64,000 bases of DNA from Bradyrhizobium sp. BR13661 (GCF_029892425.1 NZ_JARXWB010000019.1:87916-151915); one strand, 5' to 3'. Positions 42,997 to 52,249 are shown, counted from the first letter of the stretch. Numbers and translations: made by a program. The notes: generated from the sequence alone by a model not told the origin.

Positions 42997-43965
42997 TCAG
43001 GCGTTCGGCTGATGGCCGTTTACCTGGCTTTCCGCCTGATACGCCGCGTACGCGCGCTTCAAGCCATCCTCGAGCGAAGTTGTCGCGCGCCAGCCGAGCC
43101 TGTCGAGCCTGCTGACATCGAGCAGCTTGCGCGGCGTTCCGTCGGGCCGCGAGGTGTCGAAACTGATCTCACCGCGATAGCCGACGATCTTTGCTACCAT
43201 GCGGGCGAACTCGGCGATGGCGATGTCCTCGCCGGTGCCGATGTTGATCAGCTCGCTGCCCGAATGGGTCTTCATCAGGTGCACGCAGGCATCTGCCATA
43301 TCGTCGACATAGAGGAACTCGCGTCGCGGCGTGCCGGTGCCCCACACCACGACGTTCTTCGCGCCGGACAGTTTCGCTTCGTGGAAGCGCCGGATCAGCG
43401 CGGCCACGACGTGGCTCAGCTCGGGGTGATAATTGTCGCCGGGGCCGTAGAGATTGGTCGGCATCACGCTGATGAAGTTACTGCCATACTGGCTGCGATA
43501 GGCCTCCGCCATCTTGATGCCGGCGATCTTGGCAATCGCATAGGGCTCGTTGGTCGGCTCCAGCGGGCCCGTGAGCATCGAGTCCTCGCGCAACGGCTGC
43601 GGCGCCAGCTTCGGATAGATGCAGGACGAGCCGAGGAACATCAGCTTCTCGGCGCCATTGATGTGCGCGGCTTGGATCACGTTCGCCGTGATCGCGATGT
43701 TGTCGTAGATGAACTCGGCGCGCAGCGTGTTGTTGGCGACGATGCCGCCGACTTTTGCTGCGGCCATGAAGATCACTTGCGGCCGCACGCGTCCGAACCA
43801 GTCGAACACCTGGGCCTGGTTGCAGAGATCGACCTCGCGCCGGTCAACCGTGACGAGCCTGACATCTTCCCGCGCGAGCCGGCGCACGATGGCGCTGCCG
43901 ACCATGCCGCGATGGCCGGCGACGTAGACGACCTTGCCCTTCAGCTCAAACGGTACGCTTGCCAT
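42997..43965 (-). CDS. fcl: GDP-L-fucose synthase
   Basis: 322 residues from ATG 43965 (the frame is open to 43974). GHRGMVGSAIVRRL Rossmann loop, SSCIYPKLAPQPLRE, the catalytic YAIAK (Tyr-x3-Lys) and PTNLYGPGDNY are diagnostic of GDP-4-keto-6-deoxymannose 3,5-epimerase/4-reductase. It acts after Gmd to give GDP-L-fucose. It overlaps the 3' end of gmd by 20 bases, so both come from one transcript. Confidence 0.9.
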   Translation of the reverse strand: MASVPFELKGKVVYVAGHRGMVGSAIVRRLAREDVRLVTVDRREVDLCNQAQVFDWFGRVRPQVIFMAAAKVGGIVANNTLRAEFIYDNIAITANVIQAAHINGAEKLMFLGSSCIYPKLAPQPLREDSMLTGPLEPTNEPYAIAKIAGIKMAEAYRSQYGSNFISVMPTNLYGPGDNYHPELSHVVAALIRRFHEAKLSGAKNVVVWGTGTPRREFLYVDDMADACVHLMKTHSGSELINIGTGEDIAIAEFARMVAKIVGYRGEISFDTSRPDGTPRKLLDVSRLDRLGWRATTSLEDGLKRAYAAYQAESQVNGHQPNA

Positions 43966-45031
43966 TCGCGACATCCCGTTTGGCCTCCGTCAGATCGCTC
44001 GCCATCATCTCTTCGACGAGCTGCGCAAAGCTCCGCTTCGGCTTCCAGCCCAGCACCTGCCGCGCCTTGCTGGCATCGCCGATCAGCAGATCGACCTCGG
44101 TCGGGCGGAAATAGGTCGGATCGATCTTCACCACGACCTTGCCGCTCCTCGCATCGATGCCGGTCTCCTCGACGCCGTGCCCGCGCCATTCGATGCGGCG
44201 GCCGACCTGCGCGAAGGACAGCTCGACCATCTCGCGCACCGAGCGCGTCTCGCCGGTGGCGAGCACGAAATCGTCGGGCTTGTCGGCCTGCAGGATCATG
44301 TGCATGCCCTCGACATAGTCCTTGGCATGCCCCCAGTCACGCTTGGCCTCGAGATTGCCGAGATAGAGCGTCTGCTCCAGGCCGACCTCGATGCGCGCCA
44401 CGCCGCGGGTGATCTTGCGGGTGACGAAGGTCTCGCCGCGGACCGGGCTCTCATGGTTGAACAGGATGCCGTTCGAGGCAAACATGCCATAGGCCTCGCG
44501 GTAGTTCACCGTGATCCAGTAGCCGTAGAGCTTTGCGACGCCGTAAGGCGAGCGCGGATAGAACGGCGTCGTCTCCTTCTGCGGGATCTCCTGCACCAGG
44601 CCATAGAGCTCCGAGGTCGAGGCCTGGTAGAACCGCGTCTCTTTCTCCATGCCGAGGATGCGGATCGCCTCCAGCAGGCGCAGCACGCCGATGGCATCGG
44701 CATTGGCCGTGTATTCCGGGCTCTCGAAGCTGACGGCGACGTGGCTCTGGGCGGCGAGATTGTAGATCTCGGTCGGCCGGATCTGCTGCACCAGGCGGAT
44801 CAGATTGGTGGAATCCGTCATGTCGCCGTAATGCATCAGGAACGGCACGTCGCCGAGATGCGGATCCTGGTAGAGATGGTCGACGCGCGCAGTGTTGAAC
44901 GAGGACGAGCGCCGCTTGATGCCGTGCACGGTATAGCCGAGCGACAACAGATGCTCGGCGAGATAGGCGCCGTCTTGCCCGGTCACGCCGGTGATGAGAG
45001 CGATGCGCTGTTTGGAGTCTTGAGGATTCAC
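43946..45031 (-). CDS. gmd: GDP-mannose 4,6-dehydratase
   Basis: 361 residues from GTG 45031. Signature segments: ALITGVTGQDGAYLAEHLL, RRSSSFNTARVDHLY, QSHVAVSFE, the active-site STSELYG and YGVAKLYGY, and NHESPVRGETFVTRKI. Converts GDP-mannose to GDP-4-keto-6-deoxymannose, which fcl turns into GDP-fucose and which a perosamine synthase such as the DegT enzyme at 31214 could also use. First gene of the leftward gmd-fcl-GT4 unit. Confidence 0.92.
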   Translation of the reverse strand: MNPQDSKQRIALITGVTGQDGAYLAEHLLSLGYTVHGIKRRSSSFNTARVDHLYQDPHLGDVPFLMHYGDMTDSTNLIRLVQQIRPTEIYNLAAQSHVAVSFESPEYTANADAIGVLRLLEAIRILGMEKETRFYQASTSELYGLVQEIPQKETTPFYPRSPYGVAKLYGYWITVNYREAYGMFASNGILFNHESPVRGETFVTRKITRGVARIEVGLEQTLYLGNLEAKRDWGHAKDYVEGMHMILQADKPDDFVLATGETRSVREMVELSFAQVGRRIEWRGHGVEETGIDARSGKVVVKIDPTYFRPTEVDLLIGDASKARQVLGWKPKRSFAQLVEEMMASDLTEAKRDVANGKRTV

Positions 45032-45251
45032 AGCCGTTTCCAGGCAAGCAGCTTCGGATTGAAGCGGTTGCGTATCCTACTTTTCCCACGGTGTCTTGTT
45101 TTCCTGCCGCATCGCGCCGTCTGGAAAATTATATCGTCTAATCAATGGGTTATGATGAGGGCTAAAGGGGCGGGGAAAGCTCTGAAGACGACCGCGCCGG
45201 ACGAATCCACAAAGTTCCAGCCGCTCTGAGCAAGTGGGGACCGTGGCTGCC

Positions 45252-45770
45252 TCAGACGTCCTGCAAAGCCTCGCGGACAAAGGCTGCGAGATTACCTTCC
45301 TGGAACAGCAGCCCTCGGATGCCCGCGGCGCGCGCGGCTTCCAGGTCGCGCTCCTGGTCGCCGATCAGGAAGCTCCTGTCGGCTGCGACGGGAAAGCGCT
45401 GCATCAAGTCGGTAATCATGCCAGGCCGAGGCTTGCGTCGGTGACTGTCGCGACGATAGCGCTCGATAGGGGCCTCGGGATGATCAGGGCAATATTCGAA
45501 CGCATCGATATGTGCGCCCACCGCCGCGAGCTCGCCCGCCATCCAGCGGTGAAGGGCCTGCACGTCGCTCTCCTCGTAGAATCCGCGGGCGACGCCGGAC
45601 TGGTTGGTGACGACGAAGGCGAAATAACCGGCCTCGTTCACCAATCTAACCGCCTCGTGCGCGCCTTCCATCCACTCGAGCTTGGCTGCCTCAAAGAGGT
45701 AGCCCGCGTCGTGATTCAGGACGCCATCTCGGTCGAAGAAAACAGCCGGGCGGGTCGGTGTCGTCATCAT
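45252..45770 (-). CDS. gmhB: GmhB-like HAD phosphatase
   Basis: 172 residues from ATG 45770 (or 45767). HAD-IIIA fold: VFFDRDGVLN (nucleophile and acid Asp), VVTNQSGVARG, and FLIGDQERDLEAARAAG. It matches D-glycero-D-manno-heptose-1,7-bisphosphate phosphatase in length. The zinc loop differs: the usual CPHHP...CDC-RKP is here CPDHP and DSHRRKP, so most zinc cysteines are missing. Substrate specificity may therefore differ. Stands alone between gmd and the second dioxygenase; no other heptose gene is in the window. Confidence 0.75.
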   Translation of the reverse strand: MMTTPTRPAVFFDRDGVLNHDAGYLFEAAKLEWMEGAHEAVRLVNEAGYFAFVVTNQSGVARGFYEESDVQALHRWMAGELAAVGAHIDAFEYCPDHPEAPIERYRRDSHRRKPRPGMITDLMQRFPVAADRSFLIGDQERDLEAARAAGIRGLLFQEGNLAAFVREALQDV

Positions 45771-45847
45771 GGGTGCCGCAACAAATGTTTACGGCCCTTG
45801 TTCAGCGCTCCACCGGCAGCTTGTCAAGGATATCGGAGGCGTTTGCC

Positions 45848-46933
45848 CTACGTCGGCTCCGTCAGCATCATCGTGACGACCAGCCTGCGCCCCTGACGTA
45901 CCATACCGCCGCGGTGAATTCCGAACGGATCGAATAAGACCGCGTCGCCCTGATCGCTGGTGATGCGCCACTCATTTTCAAGAATGGCATCGGCATACTC
46001 GTTACCGGCCGGGAGGTCGACGCCGAACGCGGCTTTGCGCTGCAGGAATTTTGGTAACGCGTTAAACAGCCGGCGATTCTGCGGCTTGGTCCAGGACAGG
46101 CCAGCGTAATCGTTGGCGCGACGAATGAGGCCGTCCCAGAATTTGCGGCTGGCGCGGTGCGTTCCCCGGACATAGGTAAACGGGCCGTTGTCTGGCCCGA
46201 CCTCGCTTACATAGATGATGAACTTGAGAAGATTGTAGGTCGCATCGATGTGGCAATAGTCGCAGGGTGAGTCCGCGACGCCGATGTCGCCGAAGTGATT
46301 GGCCCAGAACTTGTCGGAGGGGTCGTTGATCTGCGGCACCACATGGGCGACCGCCACAGGACGCTGGCAATAGGCGCTCGCCGCATCGATGACGCCAAGC
46401 TCCGACGCGAGCTGGTTGAAATAGGTGTAGATTCCCGGAAAGATGTCCTTATCGAGCCATAGTCTCGTCTCGTCGAAATGGCGCTGGTCTGGCGTCTTCT
46501 TCGCGAGCCTTGCTTCAAGCGTCCGGTAGTGCGGCGCGAGAAGGTCTCGGACCTGGGCAAGCTGTTCCGCCGACAACCGCAAACCAGCGATGCCGTCACG
46601 GTTCAGCGTGTTCAGCACGTTGGTACCGGTCAGCGTCTTCGGTTCCGCGGGCCGGCGCGTCAGTCGCCGCAGCTTCTGTGTCGCCACCAGATGCAGATAG
46701 GTCGGCGAGCGCCGGATCAGCTCGGCGACCTTGTGCGATTTGTCCTTGGGGCGCGGCAGATGCTCGTAGTCTGCGATCAGGCGTGCCGTGATGATGGTAA
46801 GACCTGATACGAATTTCGCCAGTGCCGCGACGCGATCACCGAGGCTTGGCATTGGGAAAGCCGTGCCATAGGCGGGGTGGTGCGCATAATCGATGACTGG
46901 CAAATGATCGTACGAATATGGGTGCGATGTCAT
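45848..46933 (-). CDS. PhyH-like Fe(II)/2-oxoglutarate dioxygenase, copy 2
   Basis: 361 residues from ATG 46933 (AAAGGCGG upstream). Aligns over its length with the protein at 17157: IDYAHHPAYGTAFPMPS at the start, QINDPSDKFWANHFGD, HIDATYNLLKFIIYV carrying His-x-Asp, GPFTYVRGTHRAS, and GIHRGGMV carrying the distal His and Arg. The metal triad looks complete. Next to gmd/fcl/gmhB instead of leg genes. Likely hydroxylates a glycan or lipid component; substrate unknown. Confidence 0.65.
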   Translation of the reverse strand: MTSHPYSYDHLPVIDYAHHPAYGTAFPMPSLGDRVAALAKFVSGLTIITARLIADYEHLPRPKDKSHKVAELIRRSPTYLHLVATQKLRRLTRRPAEPKTLTGTNVLNTLNRDGIAGLRLSAEQLAQVRDLLAPHYRTLEARLAKKTPDQRHFDETRLWLDKDIFPGIYTYFNQLASELGVIDAASAYCQRPVAVAHVVPQINDPSDKFWANHFGDIGVADSPCDYCHIDATYNLLKFIIYVSEVGPDNGPFTYVRGTHRASRKFWDGLIRRANDYAGLSWTKPQNRRLFNALPKFLQRKAAFGVDLPAGNEYADAILENEWRITSDQGDAVLFDPFGIHRGGMVRQGRRLVVTMMLTEPT

Positions 46934-47070
46934 GGCGCCGCCTTTGCGATGGATCATTCGCTAGGTCGAACGACACGCGCTGCTTGTCATTGACGTCGAT
47001 CAATCACACTTCATGTGATGGGCGGGGGCAGTCGGAACGATCAACCAAGCCTACCGCTCATCCGCAATCA

Positions 47071-47091
47071 CCTTGCCATCATTTGGCAAGG
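47071..47091. repeat. 8-bp perfect hairpin
   Basis: CCTTGCCA and TGGCAAGG pair around TCATT. No T-run follows. It lies just upstream of IS66-derived sequence and may be part of the element's debris or an isolated binding site. Confidence 0.3.
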
Positions 47092-47155
47092 CCCCAGGCC
47101 GACTAGCTCGGTGCTGCCGATCGCTCGACAAGGATGCGCAAATTCGCACCGATTC

Positions 47156-47406
47156 TCGAACAACGCCGAACGGGCGTTACGCGGTGTGACTGTCGGAAGA
47201 CGAAATTGGACCTTCGCCGGTTCAGATGCTGGTGGCAATCGTGCCACCGCCGTCTATACCCTGATCGAGACCTGTCTATGCCGCGCGCGGCATAAACCGC
47301 CAAGCTCAACGACATCGCCCCCCAGGCTTGGCTTGCCGACGTGCTGGCTCGACTATCGGATGACCCTGCCAAACGTATTGACAACCTGCTGCCCTGGAAT
47401 TGGTAA
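47156..47406 (+). pseudogene. IS66-family transposase remnant (C-terminus)
   Basis: The plus strand gives NNAERALRGVTVGRRNWTFA, GSDAGGNRATAVYTLIET, then after a frame change and a short scrambled stretch LNDIAPQAWLADVLARL and NLLPWNW with a stop at 47404-47406. These are the conserved C-terminal blocks of the IS66 TnpC transposase. The frame break and the missing N-terminal 350-400 residues show it is dead. No terminal repeats were found. Confidence 0.75.
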
Positions 47407-47469
47407 CCTCCGAGCGTCGCTAACGCCGCTCTAGCGCGCTCAGCCTTCCGGCAAAAAAGAGGTAGCCGG

Positions 47470-47602
47470 GGGTTTTACCGAATGCGTACGTCGGAACGCC
47501 AGTACGACGCCCGTTGTCGATCTCAGCCTTCTTGACCCAGTCATGCGGTGTCTGCGGCGCGCAGCCGATCTTGGTCGCGATCGAAGTCATCGCCGCCCAG
47601 CG
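47470..47602 (-). pseudogene. IS3-family OrfA transposase fragment
   Basis: The minus strand reads RWAAMTSIATKIGCAPQT, HDWVKKAEIDNGRRTGV. This corresponds to the helix-turn-helix of IS3-type OrfA (pattern W-A-I..IA.KIGC...TL..WV..AE.D.G.R.GV). Only about 45 residues remain between unrelated sequences. It sits 64 bases from the IS66 fragment, making a nested graveyard. From 47603 to 47975 I recognise nothing. Confidence 0.65.
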
Positions 47603-47975
47603 CTAGGGGGGCGCTTTTGTGATCCAGAGGCATCCGAACCGCAAGGGCCGGGCCTCGGTTCTTGTCATCGCCCCGCCCTCTCAGGAGTTGGAGCCTCCGT
47701 CAAACACGGACGATTTCAACGGAAACGATCCGAGCTCACCAAAACGGCCGCTCAATCACGCGTCGATAATCAAGTCGCAGACGCGTGGCTCACGGCGGTC
47801 CAGCCAAAAGCTGCGCTATCAGCGTTCAAGGAGATGCCGGTGTCAACGATTGCAACCAGACAGCGAGATGACGCTCATCACGCGATTGCCTTCAACCAAA
47901 GTATTCGCTGTGGCCATTTTGTCGGTGGCTCTGAACCCGCGTTGTCATATGCATCCAGACCCTCTTCGTGCGCCG

Positions 47976-48899
47976 CTAATTCTGTGTTGTTCCGACGAGC
48001 GGTAGAGGCGGTGAAGCGTCTGCTGTGTTTGCATTGATTGCATTATTTTTGTAGGAGCGGACCGCGCCACTGCCGGTGACCGAAACACCCGTTGAATTGC
48101 CGACAAAGGAAGAGCCGCCAATAAAAACAGACGCGCCGTTCCCGGCAGACACGCCCGAACCCGAGTTGTTGATCACGGTCGTGGCATTAATCAGCAAGAT
48201 ACCGGAGGATGTTCCAGAAACAGTGATGCCGTTGGTGGTGTTGGCTGCGACGAGGCTGTTGGTCAACTCCACGGTCGCCGAGCCCGATGTCGTATTTATG
48301 GACATCCCGGTGCCATTACCTTGCAATGATACGTTGCTCAAACTCGCACCCGCGACTGCACCCCCGGTCGGTGCTATCACGATGCCAGAACTCCCTGAGT
48401 CAATAACGGTATCTTTGACGAAGAGTCTGCCAACTCCGGTCTCGGGCGCAAAGTTGATACCTGCCCCAGCGGAGAAACCGAAAAAGACGCAATCTTCGAC
48501 AAAGAGCTCGGACATGTTGAGCGCGCTGATCCCGTTGATGCCGGTCGTAATTCCTTGCAGAGTTATGCCGCGAATTCTGACGATAATACCTGCGCCGCTC
48601 ACAACGATGGCATTTGTGCCCGATACGAGAATGGAACCTAGCGTCCCAGTGCAATCTAGTGTTACTGACTTGGTGATCGTCACGGCCCCAAATCCACCTG
48701 GATCCAGGCAGTCGATTTCGCCGCCGGCCGCCGTCTTCGAGATTGCGCCCGCGAAGGTCTTGCACGGCGCGGTGCGGCTGCAAGGGTTGACGTCATCTCC
48801 AACACCGGAAACCCAAGTTCGGCTCGCCTGCGCGCTGGCGGAGCTCGAGTTCAAGATAGCGATCGCAACCACGGTCAATACGGCAAACAACCGTTTCAT
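47976..48899 (-). CDS. Secreted right-handed beta-helix repeat protein
   Basis: 307 residues. Signal peptide at residues 1-24 (MKRLFAVLTVVAIAIL..SASAQA), then WVSGVGDDVNPCSRTAPCKTF, a conserved entry to this type of beta-helix, and repeated strand-turn units rich in Gly, Ser, Thr and Asn (ISALNMSELFVEDCVF..., GIVIAPTGGAVAGASLSNV..., GASVFIGGSSFVGNSTG). Probably exported; may bind or cleave polysaccharide, though no catalytic residues can be named. It lies alone amid mobile-element debris. AGGTGACC precedes the ATG. Confidence 0.75.
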   Translation of the reverse strand: MKRLFAVLTVVAIAILNSSSASAQASRTWVSGVGDDVNPCSRTAPCKTFAGAISKTAAGGEIDCLDPGGFGAVTITKSVTLDCTGTLGSILVSGTNAIVVSGAGIIVRIRGITLQGITTGINGISALNMSELFVEDCVFFGFSAGAGINFAPETGVGRLFVKDTVIDSGSSGIVIAPTGGAVAGASLSNVSLQGNGTGMSINTTSGSATVELTNSLVAANTTNGITVSGTSSGILLINATTVINNSGSGVSAGNGASVFIGGSSFVGNSTGVSVTGSGAVRSYKNNAINANTADASPPLPLVGTTQN

Positions 48900-49567
48900 C
48901 GGTCACCTCCAAAGCAGTTTTCTCGGAAGTAGCCACAAGAAGATACACCATGAAGCAGTTTGAGGCTGTGGCGGATTTCACATTTGACCGGTCACAAGCC
49001 GATTATGGTGCAACCAATCAGAGCTTCGTACGGTGCTGGACTTTATGCAGTTCACAATCCTCGTGATCCGCGCCTGATCGGATGGTCATCGCAGGCCTCA
49101 ATGTAGACCCGCTATGTCCCCCAATCGCACTGGAGCGCGCCTTTGCGGTGATGACGTTGGTGATCGTTGCCGCGTCGAGTTTCATCTTACATGTGCCTGT
49201 GTAAAGGCCATGTAGAGGGGAACGGGATGCGAGCGCAAATCTCCACTCGCGACAAACTACATCGGAATTGCTGGATCAAGGTTGTCATTCTACCGAGGCG
49301 GAGGTCCTGCTTTTTCCTCTTCGTGGGGGAGCAAGTCGGCGTCAAGTTCATGAGCCCCTTTTTTTGGAGAGCTCCTTCCCGCATCGTCCGTTGTCGTTTC
49401 GACTGGTCTTCGCAAACAAAATTAACCGGCCAAAAATTGCGAGCGGCGTGCGAGTACGATGGTTCTGTTGAGCGGTTTCTTGAACTAACGACCATCCGGC
49501 TATTGAGCTTCACAGGCGCGCAGTTGGTTTCCTTCGATTGCTTCTGAGTTGGGTAAGCCAGCTCAAC
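48900..49567. other. 668-base region without a clear gene
   Basis: AT-richer than the flanks. An open frame from ATG 49227 (GAGGGGAACGGG before it) to 49547 on the plus strand has a good ribosome-binding site but no recognisable motif and an overlapping antisense frame, so I leave it uncalled. No insertion-sequence end was found. Confidence 0.4.
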
Positions 49568-49858
49568 TTATTTCAGCGGCTTTACACGCCGCTTCATGGT
49601 CGTATTGTAGAGGAATCCTACGGCTTTGGCCTTCTGAATGGCCACTTGGTACTGATCACGAGCGGACCGTGCATCGTCCCCGCTAAGCAGCGATCCCCAC
49701 AGCTCGTCATCAACCCTCTCAAATAGATCTCGAAGGATACGAGCCAGCGCGATGTCGCTGGTCTTAAGGGATAACTTAATCTCGTGTCCTCGCACCTCGA
49801 GATGTCGAAGCTCTGTCGGTACCCGGCGACGATAATAATAGTTGCCTTTGAGGCAAAA
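49568..49858 (-). pseudogene. N-terminal fragment of a tyrosine-recombinase integrase
   Basis: The minus strand reads KGNYYYRRRVPTELRHLEVR, GHEIKLSLKTSDIALARIL and continues to a stop at 49568. YYYRRRVP..LR....G..EI..SL.T.D...A is the N-terminal arm-binding domain of phage/island integrases. The core-binding and catalytic (Arg...His-x-x-Arg...Tyr) domains are absent, so the enzyme is dead. It trails an HNH, XRE and hypothetical gene set on the same strand, which looks like a relic of an integrated element. Confidence 0.6.
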
Positions 49859-50036
49859 GGAGATAGCGGTCGGGATCGGAGGCGTTCTTTCGATGTCTGC
49901 CCATGTTCTGAACGATTTGCGGGGGTGGAGCGCCTGGAGAGGGCTGAACTCGTCAACGTCCGGCCGTGCGGAAACTCGTCGCGTGCCTGGGACAGGGCGC
50001 TGGCGGGGAGGGATTGTGAATTGGCTAGCATGCCTT

Positions 50037-50558
50037 CTACAGCCGCACGGTTGGCTTGCCTCGTTTCCGTTTCGGCTTCTCTGGGCCTGCGCTCGACCGC
50101 ACGACGAGCTTGATTCCTACTTCGATTGCTGACGTCGAGTACTTTCCGCCGAAATGCTCGCGTTCCTTCAGCACTTGATGCGCTGCTCGTCGGAGCGCTC
50201 CATTCACGATTTTCTCCAGGCCTACCGCATACTCGAACTCACGGTACCTCCACTCCGAATCTCTCGGCGACAGCTCTACTTCAGGAAGACTGAGCACTTG
50301 CTTCTCGTCCTCAGGCGCAAGAAAAGATCCGCTCAAAGAGTCAAGCCTCCTCTGGGCACCGATCAACCTGAAAACGATCGGCATGATAGGTGCGGCCGAT
50401 CCGCTTCCAGCTATCGTCCTCAGCACGGCTGCAGCAAGGTCGGCCAAGTGATTCATTGCATACTGTTTTGCATGAAGGATTTCGATGTCGCGATCAGAAT
50501 TTTCGCTCACGAGCCTCGGGGTGGTCGGCTTGTCCTCATCGTTTGTCACGACAAGCAC
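50037..50558 (-). CDS. Hypothetical protein of a mobile-element relic
   Basis: 173 residues from GTG 50558. No known domain recognised. The middle is mostly helical (HAKQYAMNHLADLAAAVLRTI..., YREFEYAVGLEKIVNGALRRAAHQVLKE) and the C-terminus is strongly basic (PEKPKRKRGKPTVRL), suggesting nucleic-acid contact. Follows the XRE regulator by 39 bases on the same strand and is probably co-transcribed. Confidence 0.5.
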   Translation of the reverse strand: MLVVTNDEDKPTTPRLVSENSDRDIEILHAKQYAMNHLADLAAAVLRTIAGSGSAAPIMPIVFRLIGAQRRLDSLSGSFLAPEDEKQVLSLPEVELSPRDSEWRYREFEYAVGLEKIVNGALRRAAHQVLKEREHFGGKYSTSAIEVGIKLVVRSSAGPEKPKRKRGKPTVRL

Positions 50559-50597
50559 CTCCTGCTGAATTTCTACAAGGTTTTCGTTTCGCAGTTT

Positions 50598-51323
50598 TCA
50601 CTGGGCGGCACCATCGTTCATGGGTGTCCATGGTTTCGAAGGGGATCCGCCTTCTTCCCCCAATTGAGCAGGCGTAGGGAGAGGATATCTCGGGAGTTCG
50701 AATCCCAGGATTTCTAAAACCCAAGCAATTCGTACGTCGTTCAGCGTGTCGAGATATTGCGAATGAAGGTGATATAAGTCGGTCGCCGGAGATGGCACGA
50801 TGTGTCTCCACCAAGTCGTACCATTGACGAGATGCACCAAGAAGCGTTCGCGATCGCCTTGGCGGGCTAGAATGTCCTTTGATATGGCAAGTTGCGCGTC
50901 TTTTTGGTAGATCAAATACAGGCCACGCATTTTGCCGATCTTGATGTGAAGCGCGACGCAGCCTCGAGGGAGATGCGCGCCGCCGGCGACATGGCGATCA
51001 GTCTCAACAAATTTGACTTCGTCGTTTGCCGTGATCTCGCCCACGACCGGGATGGCCCTGGTCGCCCAAGCGTAGCCATGGGACACGTAGCTAAAGCCTA
51101 GGAGTTCGTAAGGCACGTGAAGGATGCGACCAATCTCCACGGCGCGATCGGCGTCGAGCCATGTGTCGCATTGCTCCAATTTCCGAATGGTTTCTCCTGA
51201 CACTCCGAGTTTACGTCCTACTTCCTGTCGTGCGAGGCCAGCCCGAATACGAAAGAATCGGATTGAGTTGGGCGGCGGTGGATTTACGAGCCGGCTTTGC
51301 TCCTTTCGTGAGACACGGCTCAT
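50598..51323 (-). CDS. XRE-family transcriptional regulator with C-terminal sensor domain
   Basis: 241 residues from ATG 51323. Helix-turn-helix at about residues 28-52 (GLARQEVGRKLGVSGETIRKLE). The following AIPVVGEITANDEVKFVE resembles the hinge of LexA/S24-like repressors, but no Ser-Lys protease dyad is evident. A prophage- or island-type repressor is the likely role. Its start overlaps the stop of the HNH gene by 4 bases. Confidence 0.7.
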   Translation of the reverse strand: MSRVSRKEQSRLVNPPPPNSIRFFRIRAGLARQEVGRKLGVSGETIRKLEQCDTWLDADRAVEIGRILHVPYELLGFSYVSHGYAWATRAIPVVGEITANDEVKFVETDRHVAGGAHLPRGCVALHIKIGKMRGLYLIYQKDAQLAISKDILARQGDRERFLVHLVNGTTWWRHIVPSPATDLYHLHSQYLDTLNDVRIAWVLEILGFELPRYPLPTPAQLGEEGGSPSKPWTPMNDGAAQ

Positions 51324-51841
51324 GGTCTTTGAGCCTCCACACTGGTGACTATTTCAGTGGAGGGCGACGTTTCCCGGGCATCCGAATGGACTGGGCTTGT
51401 AGTCCATAGCTCTTTTGCAACTTGCAAGGGTTCCAGTTGCAGGTTGCTCCACCATGCGCGCTCGTTCTCGTGACGGTGTAGAGCCAGGTGGTGAGATCGA
51501 CAGAGTGGAACGGTGAATTCATCGCTGACTTTCCTTCCCAACGTGCTTGGCTGGGCAAACTTCAAGAGATGAGCATCAACTGGCGATCTCTGACAAACGA
51601 GACAGCCTTGTCCGCGGACGAAGGCGAGATGAGCTTTGCTTCTCTTTCGCGGGGCCTCTTTGGGAAAGGCAAGAACTCGATCTTCGTCGCAGGCGCGGTG
51701 AGGATCGCAGCGGTTCTCGCTGGTAACTTCCCGCTGAAGATTGGCGTTCTGAGGCTTTGTCGGATCGGCAGAAGGCCGTGACTTTGGGGTCACATCCGAC
51801 AGACCTATCCTGTCATCTTCGACGACGAAGCCGATCCGCAA
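51320..51841 (-). CDS. HNH-nuclease-like protein (DUF968/Ref type)
   Basis: 173 residues. Zinc/HNH-type core in the second half: RGQGCLVCQRSPVDAHLLKF, then GRKVSDEFTVPLCRSHHLALHRHENE, with the CxxC, CxxHH pattern of the DUF968/recombination-enhancement-function fold. The first 60 residues are low in structure and may be a divergent or wrongly extended start. Often found in phage-derived DNA. Whether it still cuts DNA cannot be told. Confidence 0.65.
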   Translation of the reverse strand: MRIGFVVEDDRIGLSDVTPKSRPSADPTKPQNANLQREVTSENRCDPHRACDEDRVLAFPKEAPRKRSKAHLAFVRGQGCLVCQRSPVDAHLLKFAQPSTLGRKVSDEFTVPLCRSHHLALHRHENERAWWSNLQLEPLQVAKELWTTSPVHSDARETSPSTEIVTSVEAQRP

Positions 51842-51951
51842 ACGAACGCGTTGCGATCGGCGTGCAACTTGCTGCGGACTCGCGTATCCATAAGAATCTC
51901 CGCGTTCAGAAGGAGAGATTAAATTATATCAGATGGTGTAATATAACCCAT

Positions 51952-52224
51952 ATGGTCAAAGGCGTCAAGAGCGATCGTCCGCCACTTCATGCCGCGCAGA
52001 TCCGCGCAGCTCGCGCGCTGCTGAGATGGAGCGCCGAAGAACTGGCGCAGGCTTCTGCGCTCGGGGCAAATACGGTCCGAAGGGCAGAAGTGGCGGAGGG
52101 GGCGACCGCCCTAACGGCCGCAAATGACCGCGCCATACGCAAGGCGCTTGAGGAAGCTGGCGTTGAGTTCATCGACCCGAACGGCGGCGGTGCAGGGGTT
52201 CGATTTAGGGACCCACGCGGTTAG
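51952..52224 (+). CDS. Small XRE-type helix-turn-helix protein
   Basis: 90 residues from ATG 51952. HTH spans about residues 14-50 (QIRAARALLRWSAEELAQAS, GANTVRRAEVAEG) and the end is AIRKALEEAGVEFIDPNGGGAGVR, a tail very common in small rhizobial regulators. It is read away from the HNH-XRE pair. Role: single-domain DNA-binding regulator; target unknown. Confidence 0.75.
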   Translation: MVKGVKSDRPPLHAAQIRAARALLRWSAEELAQASALGANTVRRAEVAEGATALTAANDRAIRKALEEAGVEFIDPNGGGAGVRFRDPRG

Positions 52225-52249
52225 ATTTTCAAGCTCGAGTCCGGCTTTG

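Noticed and set aside
42949..45229. Long plus-strand open frames over fcl and gmd
   Set aside because: Shadows of two well-conserved minus-strand enzymes.
47543..48037. Plus-strand 164-codon frame
   Set aside because: Runs over an IS3 OrfA fragment and the 3' end of the beta-helix gene on the opposite strand; no motif.
49227..49547. Open frame with a good ribosome-binding site
   Set aside because: No recognisable domain, atypical composition and an antisense frame of similar length; left uncalled.
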